A DNA stretch of 48,805 bases, taken from contig CP051244.1 of the NCBI GenBank assembly GCA_017795045.1, positions 489,528 to 538,332 on the forward strand, written 5' to 3'. This DNA is from Allomuricauda sp. (GTDB lineage: Bacteria > Bacteroidota > Bacteroidia > Flavobacteriales > Flavobacteriaceae). Positions 1 through 9,021 of the stretch are shown one piece after another (the stretch's first letter is position 1; each line of letters begins with the position of its first letter). Below the pieces are notes generated by a model. The model saw nothing but the letters and a program-made list of their open reading frames with translations, made no database searches and was not told the DNA's origin. The translations under genes and the position numbers were made by a program.

Positions 1-79
1 AGGGATTCGAACCCTCGATACGCTATTAACGTATACACACTTTCCAGGCGTGCGCCTTCGACCACTCGGCCACCTCTCT
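1..79 (-). tRNA. tRNA-Ser (GGA), 3' end cut by the window edge
   Basis: Read on the minus strand this folds as a class II tRNA. It has a 7-nt acceptor 5' arm (AGAGAGG), a D-arm GGCCGAGTGG, an anticodon stem-loop with CTGGAAA (anticodon GGA, serine), a long variable arm and a TTCGAATCC T-loop. The 3' acceptor strand lies outside the window. The 66 bp between it and the next gene show nothing else. Confidence 0.93.
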
Positions 80-145
80 ATTTTCCCAATTGGGTCGACC
101 AATAAACGAAAAAATAATCAGTTTTAGAAATTTGACGCGTTAATT

Positions 146-1177
146 TTACTGCATTTCACCGCGTAGTGAGGTTTCAAAAATCGTTTTGAACAATTTGCCC
201 GAAACACCAGTCCCCAATAGGTACATGGCCTTGGTTATAGCTGCCTCCGTTGTAATATCCTTTCCATTAACCAGTTGCATTTCCCGAAGCTTTTCACTGG
301 TCTCATAATGACCCATGGATACGCTGCCACCAGAGCACTGAGTTACATTGATAACATGTAGACCTTTTTTTATGGCAATTCCCAATTCCTCCAAAAACCA
401 TGCATCCATTGGAGCATTTCCTGCCCCATAGGTTTCCAAAACAAGCGCTTTGAGACCGGGAATGCTCAAGACCGATTGCAAGACTTCCTTATTAAGTCCG
501 GGGAATAATTTCAAGATGGCCACATGATCATCCATGGCTTTATGGACCTGCAAGGCCTTATGCTTGGAAACTTTAGGCAATAGGTTGGCATAATGTACAT
601 TCAGGTGTACACCGGATTCCACCAAAGGTGGATGGTTCAAGGAAGCAAATGCCTCAAAATGTTCCGCATTGATCTTCGTGGTCCTATTGGCACGGTACAG
701 CTTATATTCAAAATACAGCCCCACCTCCTGCACCACGGGCCTACCATTCTCCCTTAAGGCCGCAATTTGGATGGAAGTGATCAAATTCTCCTTGGCATCT
801 GTACGCAAATCCCCAATAGGCAATTGGGATCCCGTAAAAATCACGGGCTTGGCCAAATTCTCCAACATAAAGCTCAAAGCCGATGCGGTGTAGCTCATGG
901 TATCACTGCCGTGGAGCACCACAAATCCATCATACGAAGTATAATGTTCCTCAATCATGGAAGCTATTTGCGCCCAATAAACAGGGTTCATATTGGAAGA
1001 ATCAATGGGCTTCTCAAAGGATATGCCCGTTAGCGTACAATCCAACTGGTTAAGTTCGGGGATATTCTTGATCAGCTCATCAAAATTAAAAGCCCTCAAG
1101 GCCCCGGTCTTATAGTCCTTGACCATACCAATGGTACCCCCAGTATAAATTAGCAGAATATGGTTTCTTTCCTTCAT
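146..1177 (-). CDS. ansA: Type I L-asparaginase
   Basis: A 343-residue cytoplasmic amidohydrolase predicted to convert L-asparagine to aspartate and ammonia. Both family signatures are present: the N-terminal YTGGTIG loop with the nucleophilic Thr at about residue 12, and HGSDT at 89-93 carrying the second catalytic Thr-Asp pair, followed by TGSQLP near 115. Length and the lack of a signal peptide fit the type I enzyme and not the periplasmic type II. The ATG lies 2 bp after the tatD stop, so the two genes are almost certainly one transcript. Confidence 0.95.
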   Translation of the reverse strand: MKERNHILLIYTGGTIGMVKDYKTGALRAFNFDELIKNIPELNQLDCTLTGISFEKPIDSSNMNPVYWAQIASMIEEHYTSYDGFVVLHGSDTMSYTASALSFMLENLAKPVIFTGSQLPIGDLRTDAKENLITSIQIAALRENGRPVVQEVGLYFEYKLYRANRTTKINAEHFEAFASLNHPPLVESGVHLNVHYANLLPKVSKHKALQVHKAMDDHVAILKLFPGLNKEVLQSVLSIPGLKALVLETYGAGNAPMDAWFLEELGIAIKKGLHVINVTQCSGGSVSMGHYETSEKLREMQLVNGKDITTEAAITKAMYLLGTGVSGKLFKTIFETSLRGEMQ

Positions 1178-1179
1178 GG

Positions 1180-1947
1180 TTATATGCCAAATATGTTTTT
1201 GGAATTCTCCGTGGTAATCTCTGCGATTTCTTCAATGGATTTCCCATATATAAGGGATAGCTTCTCCAGAACCTCAACAATATACGCACTTTCATTCCGC
1301 TTTCCCCTATAGGGAACAGGGGCCAAATAAGGTGAGTCTGTCTCCAAGACGATGTGTTCCAAATCAACTTGATCCAAAAACTGGTCGATTTTTCCATTCT
1401 TGAAGGTGGCCACACCCCCAATCCCCAATTTCATTCCGCAAGAAATAGCCTGATGTGCCTGTTCCAAAGTTCCCGTAAAACAATGGAAAATTCCATACAG
1501 ACCATCTCCTTTTTCCTGTTCCAAAATCTCAAAGATTTCATCAAAAGCCTCCCGGCAATGGATCACAATGGGCAACTGGTGTTTTTTGGCCAAACGGATT
1601 TGATATACAAATACCTCTTGTTGTTGTGGCAAAAATGTCTTGTCCCAATACAGGTCGATGCCGATTTCCCCCACTGCATAAAACTTCCGCTTGGATATCC
1701 ATTGCTCTACATGGGCCAATTCTTCCTTGAAGTTTTCCTTGACATGGGTGGGATGCAATCCCATCATCAAAAATACATTTTGGGGATAATTGGATTCCAA
1801 ATCCAACATGGACTGGGTATAGGTTGAATCGATGGCGGGTATAAAAAAACGTTCCACCCCGGCATCAAGGGCACGTTGCATCATTTCATCCCTGTCCTCC
1901 TCAAAGGCTTCACTATATAAATGGGTATGGGTATCGGTTATGATCAT
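1180..1947 (-). CDS. tatD: TatD-family metal-dependent hydrolase/DNase
   Basis: A 255-residue TIM-barrel hydrolase of the TatD family, whose characterised members are Mg-dependent 3'-5' exonucleases. The metal-binding DTHTHL motif is at 5-10. GEIGID (about 93), VIHCRE, IFHCFTG and LETDSP follow in the usual order, and the PYRGKRNE signature is near the C-terminus. It is the first gene of a two-gene unit with ansA. A promoter-like TTG-N18-TATTTTTG lies directly upstream and places the start site on or next to the ATG, so the message may be leaderless. Confidence 0.93.
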   Translation of the reverse strand: MIITDTHTHLYSEAFEEDRDEMMQRALDAGVERFFIPAIDSTYTQSMLDLESNYPQNVFLMMGLHPTHVKENFKEELAHVEQWISKRKFYAVGEIGIDLYWDKTFLPQQQEVFVYQIRLAKKHQLPIVIHCREAFDEIFEILEQEKGDGLYGIFHCFTGTLEQAHQAISCGMKLGIGGVATFKNGKIDQFLDQVDLEHIVLETDSPYLAPVPYRGKRNESAYIVEVLEKLSLIYGKSIEEIAEITTENSKNIFGI

Positions 1948-1951
1948 ATCG

Positions 1952-1980
1952 CAAAAATAGGTTTATCTTAGATGCTGCAA
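1952..1980 (-). promoter_or_regulatory. Predicted Bacteroidota-type promoter for tatD-ansA
   Basis: On the minus strand, TTG (1978-1980), an 18-bp gap, then TATTTTTG (1952-1959) fit the TTG / TAnnTTTG consensus. By the usual spacing the start site would fall at about 1947-1948, the A of the tatD ATG. The match is by eye; no transcript data are available. Confidence 0.5.
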
Positions 1981-2000
1981 AACTTTTAAACACCCCTATC

Positions 2001-2048
2001 CTTTGACAGAGTTTATCTTGAGCGCAGTCGAAAGGCTCAGGACGACAC
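2001..2048. repeat. REP-like intergenic palindromic element
   Basis: The stretch contains the inverted repeat TGAGC (2019-2023) / GCTCA (2035-2039) around GCAGTCGAAAG. Very similar intergenic palindromes (TTGAGCGCAGTCGAAAGG-like) are scattered through many Bacteroidota genomes; that part is from memory. Only this copy is visible here. It sits in the divergent gap between tatD and the retropepsin-like gene. Confidence 0.5.
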
Positions 2049-2063
2049 CTTTCATTCAATACT

Positions 2064-2507
2064 ATGGCATCACTCAACAAGTTTCTCAAAACCAAAAGCT
2101 ACACCAAGGTGCCCTTAACGCTCACCGAGACCAACCATTTTGAAATTGCCGCCAAGATCAATGGGGTCACAGGCAGATTTATTTTGGACACTGGCGCCTC
2201 CAATACTTGTGTGGGAATGGACAAAACAGCTTTTTTCAATATGGTGTCCGAAGCTACGGATGTAAAAGCTGCCGGGGCCGGGGCCACCGAAATGGAAACC
2301 TTGGTCTCCACCAAAAATAAAATCCAGATAGGGGATTGGAAAAAAAGCCGACTCAAGATAGTCCTCTTCGACCTGGTCCATGTAAACAAGGCCCTTACCT
2401 CACACAATGCATTGCCGGTGGACGGCATCATTGGGGCTGATATCCTTAAAAAAGGGAAAGCGGTGATTGATTACAACAAAAAATGCCTGTATTTGAAACT
2501 AAAGTAA
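2064..2507 (+). CDS. Retropepsin-like aspartyl protease family protein
   Basis: A 147-residue protein with the single-domain retropepsin layout. The catalytic LDTGAS motif is at about 41-46, and the hydrophobic-hydrophobic-Gly segment DGIIGADIL near 122 matches the second half of the fold. One domain means it would act as a homodimer. No signal peptide or membrane anchor is visible, so it looks cytoplasmic. The substrate is unknown. It is single-copy, plus strand, and converges on the acetyltransferase with a gap of 6 bp. Confidence 0.82.
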   Translation: MASLNKFLKTKSYTKVPLTLTETNHFEIAAKINGVTGRFILDTGASNTCVGMDKTAFFNMVSEATDVKAAGAGATEMETLVSTKNKIQIGDWKKSRLKIVLFDLVHVNKALTSHNALPVDGIIGADILKKGKAVIDYNKKCLYLKLK

Positions 2508-2513
2508 ATGCGT

Positions 2514-3026
2514 TTATCCCAACTTCTTTTCAAAAAAGCAAACATCGGCATTGTGATAATGGGAAGGCAAATCTGAGGTATTCTTTAGTTTTCGCACTCC
2601 CAAGAACTCAAATCCACATTTGGTATAGTGCTCTATTAGGCCATCATTTTTTCCACAAGTGTCCATCCGAACAAAGGTTTTACCTTTCCCTTTTGCAAAA
2701 TCAATTGACCAATCCACAATCCTTTGCACAAAATTATTTCCTCTAAAATTAGGGTTGGTAGCGATTCTGTGAATATAAATGGAAGCATCATTCTCATCCT
2801 CTTCCCAAATTTGAGGGTCGCTATAGGTTATGGCCCAAACGCAGGCTATTTCACCATCCATCAACAATTTAAATTGTCGATTGTCATCAACCTCCGTCAA
2901 AATCAAATCTTGACTAAACTCTGGCCACTGGTTTTCTGGAAATTTTACTTTCTGAAAATCTGTGGCCAGTTTATAAAGCCTAAAAATTTCGGGAATATCA
3001 CTTCTGCTGCTGTTGGCAATCAACAT
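2514..3026 (-). CDS. GNAT-family N-acetyltransferase
   Basis: A 170-residue protein with the GNAT fold. It begins with a typical strand-helix start (IANSSRSDIPEIFRLY), and the acetyl-CoA binding region is IATNPNFRGNNFVQRIV near 92-108, with RGNN in place of the classic R/QxxGxG/A. IEHYTKCGFEFLG follows near 133, the usual motif D. The acceptor cannot be told from sequence. It is monocistronic, with an AT-rich leader. Confidence 0.85.
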   Translation of the reverse strand: MLIANSSRSDIPEIFRLYKLATDFQKVKFPENQWPEFSQDLILTEVDDNRQFKLLMDGEIACVWAITYSDPQIWEEDENDASIYIHRIATNPNFRGNNFVQRIVDWSIDFAKGKGKTFVRMDTCGKNDGLIEHYTKCGFEFLGVRKLKNTSDLPSHYHNADVCFFEKKLG

Positions 3027-3088
3027 TCTAATATTAATATTATTAAGTTACCCGAATAACAGAGCCTAGACATCAGCTCTATTGCAGA

Positions 3089-4306
3089 TTAAAGCTCCAA
3101 AGCTTTCTTCACATCACCATCCATCAACAACTCCACTGGGCTTTCCAAAGCTTCCTTGACCGCCACCAAGAAACCAACGGATTCTTTTCCGTCGATGATT
3201 CTATGATCATAGGACAAGGCCACATACATAATGGGTGCAATAACAATGGCGCCGTCCCTTACAATAGGGCGTTCCACAATGTTATGCATTCCCAAGATTC
3301 CACTTTGGGGTGGGTTGATGATAGGCGTGGACAACATGGAACCGAACACCCCGCCATTGGTAATGGTAAAGGTTCCGCCGGTCATTTCATCCACAGTGAT
3401 CTCACCTTCCCTAGCACGGATGGCCAAACGTTTCACTTCGGATTCTACACCTCTGAACGTTAGGTTTTCGGCATTTCTGATCACGGGAACCATAAGACCT
3501 TTGGGTCCGGAAACGGCAATACTGATATCACAAAAATCATAGGTGATCATTTCCTTGCCATCGATCATGGAATTTACAGCAGGGTACATTTGCAACGCAC
3601 GGATCACCGCCTTGGTAAAGAAGGACATAAAGCCCAAACTAACACCATGCTTATCCTTGAATTCTTCTTTGTACTGCTTGCGCAATTCAAAGATGGGCGA
3701 CATATCCACTTCATTGAAGGTGGTCAACATCGCGGTTTCGTTTTTGGCGGACACCAAACGCTCGGCTACTTTTCTACGAAGCATGGAAAGCTTGGAACGG
3801 GTCTCTCCCCTACTACCCCCTGTTGGCGTACCCATGGATGGAACTGCATTGACCGCATCTTCCTTGGTTATGCGACCATCCCTTCCCGAACCGGAAACGG
3901 ATGAAGGCTCAATACCCTTTTCATCCAAAATCTTTTTAGCTGCTGGTGAAGGCGTTCCGGAAGCGTAGGTTTCCTTGGCAGGCTCTGCCTTTTTGGGTTC
4001 CGCTTTGGGCTCCTCCTTTTTAGGTTCTTCTTTCGCTTCCGCTTTTGGAGCGCTCCCTTCTGGTTTTTCGGCGCTGGTATCGATAAGACACACCACTTCA
4101 CCTACGGCGACGGCATCCCCAACTTCAGCCTTTAGGGTTATAATCCCGCTTTCTTCCGCAGGAAGCTCCAATGTTGCCTTGTCCGAGTCAACCTCTGCAA
4201 TGGCTTGATCCTTTTCCACATAATCTCCATCCTCGACCAACCATTCGGCTATCTCAACCTCTGTAATGGATTCCCCAGGAGAGGGAACTTTCATTTCTAA
4301 TACCAT
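3089..4306 (-). CDS. odhB: 2-oxoglutarate dehydrogenase E2 (dihydrolipoyl succinyltransferase)
   Basis: A 405-residue E2 component that transfers the succinyl group to CoA in the TCA cycle. The N-terminal lipoyl domain carries the lipoylated Lys in [13 protein letters not shown] (about 44). A Lys/Glu/Pro/Ala-rich linker (about 80-115) leads to the peripheral E1/E3-binding segment ([13 protein letters not shown], about 120). The catalytic domain ends with the acyltransferase motif YDHRIIDG near 370. The ATG is 21 bp after the odhA stop, so it is co-transcribed with E1. The gene for E3 is not in the window. Confidence 0.97.
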   Translation of the reverse strand: MVLEMKVPSPGESITEVEIAEWLVEDGDYVEKDQAIAEVDSDKATLELPAEESGIITLKAEVGDAVAVGEVVCLIDTSAEKPEGSAPKAEAKEEPKKEEPKAEPKKAEPAKETYASGTPSPAAKKILDEKGIEPSSVSGSGRDGRITKEDAVNAVPSMGTPTGGSRGETRSKLSMLRRKVAERLVSAKNETAMLTTFNEVDMSPIFELRKQYKEEFKDKHGVSLGFMSFFTKAVIRALQMYPAVNSMIDGKEMITYDFCDISIAVSGPKGLMVPVIRNAENLTFRGVESEVKRLAIRAREGEITVDEMTGGTFTITNGGVFGSMLSTPIINPPQSGILGMHNIVERPIVRDGAIVIAPIMYVALSYDHRIIDGKESVGFLVAVKEALESPVELLMDGDVKKALEL

Positions 4307-4327
4307 GCTATACGCGTTTATACTTTA

Positions 4328-7126
4328 TTATCGAATTAACATATTGTCCTTACTCTTATCAAAGACATACTCCAACACCTGGGCATGACGTCTTTGGGAA
4401 CGCACCGCACTTCCTGCCGCGGGAGCTCCATAAAATCTACGTGAGGCCACCCTAAATTGTTTGGCTTCCTCAAAATGCATCAGCATATGCCCCCAAGCTC
4501 CCATGTTCCTAGGTTCTTCCTGGGCCCAAACAATGTCGTCCGCATTTTTATATTTCTTGATGATGTTCCGCATTTCACCCGTTGGTAATGGGAACAATTG
4601 CTCCACACGTACCAAGGCCACATCATCCCTTTTCAACTCTTCCCGTTTGTCCAAAAGATCATAATAGAACTTTCCGGTACAGAACACCAATGTTTTGACT
4701 TTGGAAGCACTTGCTTCGGCATCATCAATCACCATTTGGAAACTTCCGTTGGCCATTTCCTCTTTGGTGGAAACCACTTTTGGATGTCGCAACAAACTCT
4801 TTGGTGTAAAAACTACCAAAGGTTTTCTGTAATCGGCCTTCATCTGCCTGCGAAGCAGGTGGAACAGGTTGGCCGGGGTGGTGACATCCGCCACGTACAT
4901 ATTGTCTTTGGCACACAACTGAAGATAGCGCTCCATACGTGCCGAAGAGTGCTCAGCACCCTGTCCTTCATATCCATGGGGCAGCAACAACACCAAACCG
5001 TTCTGCAGTTTCCACTTGTCCTCAGCTGAAGACAGGTATTGGTCTATAATAATCTGGGCCCCGTTACTGAAATCCCCAAATTGGGCCTCCCAAATGGTAA
5101 GGGTCTTGGGACTTGCCATGGAATACCCATAGTCAAAGCCCATTACCGCATACTCCGACAGCAAGGAATTATAGATATGGAACTTTCCATTTTGATTGTC
5201 ACCAAGTTCATTCAACAAAGTCACCTCTTCCTCATGCATCTCGGTTTTGATCACGGCATGACGGTGCGAGAAAGTCCCTCGCTCCACATCCTGACCGGTC
5301 ATACGCACATCAAAACCTTCCTCGATCAACGAGCCGTAGGCCAGAAGTTCTCCCATGGCCCAATCCAACTGATTGTCCTCAAAGTACATCTTACGACGTG
5401 CTTCGACCAATCGCTCCAGTTTTCTCAGGAATTTTTTCCCTTCGGGAAGCGCAGTAATCCCCTTGGCGATTTCCGTCAATTTTTTGAGGTCGTACGAAGT
5501 ATCCATGGTTTCCAACATGGTTTCTTCGGTCACTTGGCCAAACCCTTCCCATTCATCTTGCATGAAAGGGGTTATTCTTGTTTTCTCGATCTTTCTGGAA
5601 TCCAAAAGATCTTCTTCCAAGTTCTTTTTATATTCTTCCTCCAGACTTTTTACGTAATCTTTATCAATGATGCCTTCGGCAATCAGTTTCTCTGCGTAGA
5701 TATCCCTCGGGTTCTGGTGCTTGGATATGGACTTATATAGCAAAGGTTGGGTAAACTTTGGCTCATCCCCTTCGTTATGTCCATATTTTCGATAGCCCAA
5801 TAGATCCAAGAAAATATCGCGCTTGTATCGCATCCTGTACTCCAATGCAAAAATGGAGGCATGCACCACAGCTTCTGCATCATCCGCATTAACGTGCAGT
5901 ACGGGGGATAGGGTAACCTTGCCCACATCGGTACAATAGGTAGAGGAACGGGCGTCCAGATAGTTGGTGGTAAACCCGATCTGGTTGTTCACTACAATAT
6001 GGATGGTCCCTCCGGTGGCATAGCCATCCAAGCGGGCCATTTGTATGATTTCATACACCACACCCTGAGCCGCAAAGGCAGCATCGCCATGCACCAAGAT
6101 AGGCAACACTTCCGATACATTGTCGGTATGGTCACGGTCTTGTTTTGCACGGGTTATCCCTTCAACAATGGCATTTACGGTTTCCAAATGTGATGGGTTG
6201 GGTGCAATGTTCATGTTCACCATTTTCCCGGAATCGGTCTCCCTTGCGGAGGTCCATCCGAGGTGATACTTTACATCCCCATCAAAAATGGTCTCTTCGT
6301 AATCCTTTCCATCGAACTCACTGAAAATGTCCCTTGGGGATTTTCCGAAGATATTGGTCAACACGTTCAAACGACCACGGTGGGCCATTCCCATCACAAA
6401 TTGTTTTACCCCACTGTCCGCAGCCTTTTCTATGATGACATCCAAAGCAGGAATCAAAGACTCGCCACCTTCAAGGGAGAATCGTTTCTGACCCACATAT
6501 TTGGTATGTAAAAAGCTTTCAAAGGAAACGGCCTCATTCAATTTTCTAAGGATGGCCTTTTTTTCTTCCGGACTGAAATTGGGATGGTTATCGTTTACGT
6601 TGAGCCAATCCTGTATCCATTGAATGCGCTCCGGGGTACGGATATACATATACTCCACCCCAATGGAATCGCAATAGATACGCTCCAAATGGGCAATGAT
6701 CTCCTTCAAAGAGGCAGACCCAATACCCAGAATCTTCCCGGCATCAAAAACGGTCTCCATATCCGCTTCGGACAAGCCAAAGTTGGCAATATCCAAAGTG
6801 GGCTCATATTTTCTTCTTTCCCTGACCGGATTGGTCTTGGTAAAAAGGTGGCCTCTGGAACGGTAGCCATCGATCAAACGGATGACCTGAAACTCCTTTT
6901 GCAGGGTCTCGGGCATTTCCACCTGTTTTCCATTGGCGAGGATTACCGTACCGGTATTGCCTGAATCAATCCCCAAATCTTCCAAGGAACTTTCCATTCC
7001 GAAATCAAATCCTTGAAAAAAAGCCCTCCAACTGGGCTCCACACTATCGGGGTTCGTAAGATATTTATCGTACAGCTCCGCAAAAAATGAGGTATGTGCT
7101 GCGTTTAAAAATGAATATTTGTCCAT
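4328..7126 (-). CDS. odhA: 2-oxoglutarate dehydrogenase E1 (thiamine diphosphate)
   Basis: A 932-residue E1 subunit that decarboxylates 2-oxoglutarate on thiamine diphosphate and passes succinyl to the E2 encoded just downstream. The N-terminal segment SFLNAAHTSFFAELYDKY and the core motifs GMAHRGRLNVL, VHGDAAFAAQG and HGYEGQGAEHSSAR are characteristic. Length is normal for the family and no frame damage is seen. Start and stop are clear, and the two-gene odhAB order is standard for Bacteroidota. Confidence 0.97.
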   Translation of the reverse strand: MDKYSFLNAAHTSFFAELYDKYLTNPDSVEPSWRAFFQGFDFGMESSLEDLGIDSGNTGTVILANGKQVEMPETLQKEFQVIRLIDGYRSRGHLFTKTNPVRERRKYEPTLDIANFGLSEADMETVFDAGKILGIGSASLKEIIAHLERIYCDSIGVEYMYIRTPERIQWIQDWLNVNDNHPNFSPEEKKAILRKLNEAVSFESFLHTKYVGQKRFSLEGGESLIPALDVIIEKAADSGVKQFVMGMAHRGRLNVLTNIFGKSPRDIFSEFDGKDYEETIFDGDVKYHLGWTSARETDSGKMVNMNIAPNPSHLETVNAIVEGITRAKQDRDHTDNVSEVLPILVHGDAAFAAQGVVYEIIQMARLDGYATGGTIHIVVNNQIGFTTNYLDARSSTYCTDVGKVTLSPVLHVNADDAEAVVHASIFALEYRMRYKRDIFLDLLGYRKYGHNEGDEPKFTQPLLYKSISKHQNPRDIYAEKLIAEGIIDKDYVKSLEEEYKKNLEEDLLDSRKIEKTRITPFMQDEWEGFGQVTEETMLETMDTSYDLKKLTEIAKGITALPEGKKFLRKLERLVEARRKMYFEDNQLDWAMGELLAYGSLIEEGFDVRMTGQDVERGTFSHRHAVIKTEMHEEEVTLLNELGDNQNGKFHIYNSLLSEYAVMGFDYGYSMASPKTLTIWEAQFGDFSNGAQIIIDQYLSSAEDKWKLQNGLVLLLPHGYEGQGAEHSSARMERYLQLCAKDNMYVADVTTPANLFHLLRRQMKADYRKPLVVFTPKSLLRHPKVVSTKEEMANGSFQMVIDDAEASASKVKTLVFCTGKFYYDLLDKREELKRDDVALVRVEQLFPLPTGEMRNIIKKYKNADDIVWAQEEPRNMGAWGHMLMHFEEAKQFRVASRRFYGAPAAGSAVRSQRRHAQVLEYVFDKSKDNMLIR

Positions 7127-7164
7127 GGACAGCTAATAGCTAAAAACCTATCTAAAAATTTTAT

Positions 7165-7198
7165 CAAAAATACAACAAATACAACAGTTGGCCTACAA
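7165..7198 (-). promoter_or_regulatory. Candidate promoter for odhAB
   Basis: Minus-strand TATTTTTG (7165-7172) matches TAnnTTTG. A TTG lies 23 bp further upstream (7196-7198), at the long end of the usual spacing. The predicted leader is about 35 nt. Assigned by eye only. Confidence 0.38.
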
Positions 7199-7223
7199 AG
7201 TTGCATTTAATCAAAAAAAAGTT

Positions 7224-7580
7224 TTAGGTGTGATATTTATGTCTGTACCAAACTTTCTGCCATTCCCTTTTTAAAAGTAGGAACGATACTTCGGCGGACA
7301 GGTCGACCACATCGGAAAGGGGCATATTGCGAACCTGTTCTTCCGGGATATCCACTACATACAATAGATTGAGGTATTCCTGAAACTTTTCCACCATGAG
7401 CACATAGATTTTCTCATGCAGAAGGTTTTTCAGCTCGGAAGGCAATATATCTTTATGGAGCTTAAACGGCACATTGGCCAAGCCAAAATCCTTTTCCAGC
7501 TGCACCAAAAGATTCTGGTACAGCTGCTCCTTTTGGGCCACTTCCAATAATTCCAGACTGTTGTTAAAGTTGGACAGCAT
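7224..7580 (-). CDS. Conserved-looking hypothetical protein, 118 aa
   Basis: I do not recognise this family. The protein is small, probably soluble and largely helical, rich in Leu, Glu and Lys, without signal peptide, Cys pairs or obvious catalytic motifs. It lies 32 bp downstream of the amidohydrolase and upstream of odhA, all on the minus strand. Codon use resembles its neighbours and the ATG is clear, so it is likely a real gene and not a shadow ORF. Confidence 0.72.
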   Translation of the reverse strand: MLSNFNNSLELLEVAQKEQLYQNLLVQLEKDFGLANVPFKLHKDILPSELKNLLHEKIYVLMVEKFQEYLNLLYVVDIPEEQVRNMPLSDVVDLSAEVSFLLLKREWQKVWYRHKYHT

Positions 7581-7612
7581 ATGATATGTACGTCCAATCC
7601 GTTAAAAAGGAT

Positions 7613-8890
7613 TTACTCGGACTTGAATATTTTTCCTTCTTTCATCACAAAAACCACATTCCTCAACGTATTCACATCATCCTCAGGGTTCTCGCCCACG
7701 GCCACGATATCAGCCAAAAAACCGGCTTTAAGCTGACCCAGATTGTCTCCCATTCCCAAAAGTTCGGCATTGGTGACGGTCGCGGACTTGATCGCCTCAA
7801 CCACGGGCATCCCCGCCTCTACCATGTACACAAACTCCCTTGCATTTTCTCCATGTGGAAAAACGGCCGCATCGGTACCAAAGGCAATGGGCACTCCCTT
7901 TTTATAGGCTTTCTGGAAGGTAGCCTGAATCTTTGGTCCTATTTCACTGGCCTTTTTTGCTACTACCTCAGGAAAATACCCAGGTTTTTTGGCATTTTCG
8001 GTCACTTCCTTTCCAGCGGTGATCGTGGGCACCAAAAAGGTATTGTGTTTCACCATAAGGTCCATGGTTTCCTCACTCATCAGCGTGCCATGTTCTATGG
8101 TCTTTATACCTCCCAAAATAGCCCTTTGCATCCCTTCATCGCCATGGGCGTGGGCCGCAGTGAGCATATTGTAGTCTTTTGCCGTCTCTGTTATGGCCTT
8201 TATCTCTTCAATAGTAAATTGCGGATTCTGTCCACTCTTGGCGACACTGAGCACCCCTCCGGTAGCGGTGATCTTAATGACATCCGCCCCATCTTTATAG
8301 CGTTGCCTTACCGCTTTTTTCCCGTCTTCTTCCGAATTCACCACACCTTCTTTGGGACCTGGGTCTCCCATCAAATCTTTTTTCATGCCATTGGTAGGGT
8401 CTGCATGGCCACCGGTCGTACCTATGGCCTTACCTGCCGTGAAAATTCTGGGCCCTACAACAACTCCTTTGTTTATGGCATTTCGCAATGCAATGTTCAC
8501 TCCGCTTCCACCTAAATCACGAACTGTGGTAAATCCTGCCATTAAAGTGTTCTTGGCATATACCGTGGATTGAAAGGCCACATCGGCATCGTTCAGGGTA
8601 AACCTTTGGATATAGGTATTGGGGCTGGATTGCCCTTCAATGTGCACATGCATATCTATGAATCCGGGAAGCACGGTCTTGTCTTTTAAGTCCACGACCA
8701 CATCTTGAGAGCCCCCAGTTTTGTATCCATTTTCAATGGACTTAATCGTGTTTCCAGAAACCACTATGGTTTTTTCCGAGAGTATTTTACCTGATTTCAC
8801 GTCCAATAGGCGACCGCATTGGAGGTAGGTTTCCTGGGCCAATGCCACAGTACCAAAAAGTAAGAGAGAAAGGAAGATAAGTTTTTTCAT
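7613..8890 (-). CDS. Secreted metal-dependent amidohydrolase (imidazolonepropionase/Xaa-Pro dipeptidase-like)
   Basis: A 425-residue amidohydrolase-superfamily protein, exported by a Sec signal peptide (MKKLIFLSLLLFGTVALAQ). Metal-site motifs run in order: VLPGFIDMHVHIEG (about 74-87), then TAAHAHGDEGM, KTIEHGTLM, and FGTDAAVFPHG near the end. Related proteins hydrolyse N-acyl or dipeptide-like amides; the substrate is not predictable. I place the start at the ATG at 8890. A TTG two codons upstream is in frame, but the ATG gives the better signal peptide. A 21-bp dyad sits just before the start. Confidence 0.87.
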   Translation of the reverse strand: MKKLIFLSLLLFGTVALAQETYLQCGRLLDVKSGKILSEKTIVVSGNTIKSIENGYKTGGSQDVVVDLKDKTVLPGFIDMHVHIEGQSSPNTYIQRFTLNDADVAFQSTVYAKNTLMAGFTTVRDLGGSGVNIALRNAINKGVVVGPRIFTAGKAIGTTGGHADPTNGMKKDLMGDPGPKEGVVNSEEDGKKAVRQRYKDGADVIKITATGGVLSVAKSGQNPQFTIEEIKAITETAKDYNMLTAAHAHGDEGMQRAILGGIKTIEHGTLMSEETMDLMVKHNTFLVPTITAGKEVTENAKKPGYFPEVVAKKASEIGPKIQATFQKAYKKGVPIAFGTDAAVFPHGENAREFVYMVEAGMPVVEAIKSATVTNAELLGMGDNLGQLKAGFLADIVAVGENPEDDVNTLRNVVFVMKEGKIFKSE

Positions 8891-8901
8891 TTTCAAAAAG
8901 T

Positions 8902-8922
8902 TTAGTCAATTAGTTTGACTAA
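8902..8922. promoter_or_regulatory. 21-bp dyad (operator-like) before the amidohydrolase
   Basis: TTAGTCAA (8902-8909) and TTGACTAA (8915-8922) are perfect 8-bp inverted arms with a 5-bp spacer, ending 11 bp upstream of the ATG. The size fits a dimeric repressor site, or a hairpin in the leader. The cognate regulator is not known. Confidence 0.5.
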
Positions 8923-8973
8923 TGTAAGCATCCCTTCCATGATAACCTAAAAACGAAACCATTGGACCTTAAC

Positions 8974-9003
8974 CAAAAAAAGCCCGTCAAAAGACAGGCT
9001 TTA
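8974..9003 (-). terminator. Intrinsic terminator of the aminotransferase-galE unit
   Basis: Read on the minus strand, AGCCTGTC-TTTT-GACGGGCT forms an 8-bp stem (one G-U pair) with a 4-nt loop and is followed by a run of seven T. It begins about 18 bp after the galE stop and ends transcription before the amidohydrolase leader. Confidence 0.85.
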
Positions 9004-9021
9004 TTATTGAGATAAAATTTT

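Noticed and set aside
3030..3080. Weak hairpins (AGAGC...GCTCT, GTTA...TAAC) after odhB as a terminator.
   Set aside because: Stems are only 4-5 bp and no T-run follows, so I could not support a terminator.
5039..5740. A 233-codon open frame on the plus strand inside odhA, and similar long frames opposite the amidohydrolase (7586-8515) and pfk (16132-16803).
   Set aside because: They lie fully antisense to strongly conserved genes, have no family motifs and no promoter, and are explained by the codon use of the opposite strand.
8891..8896. TTG two codons before the amidohydrolase ATG as a start.
   Set aside because: The ATG at 8890 gives a normal signal peptide and is the better start codon.
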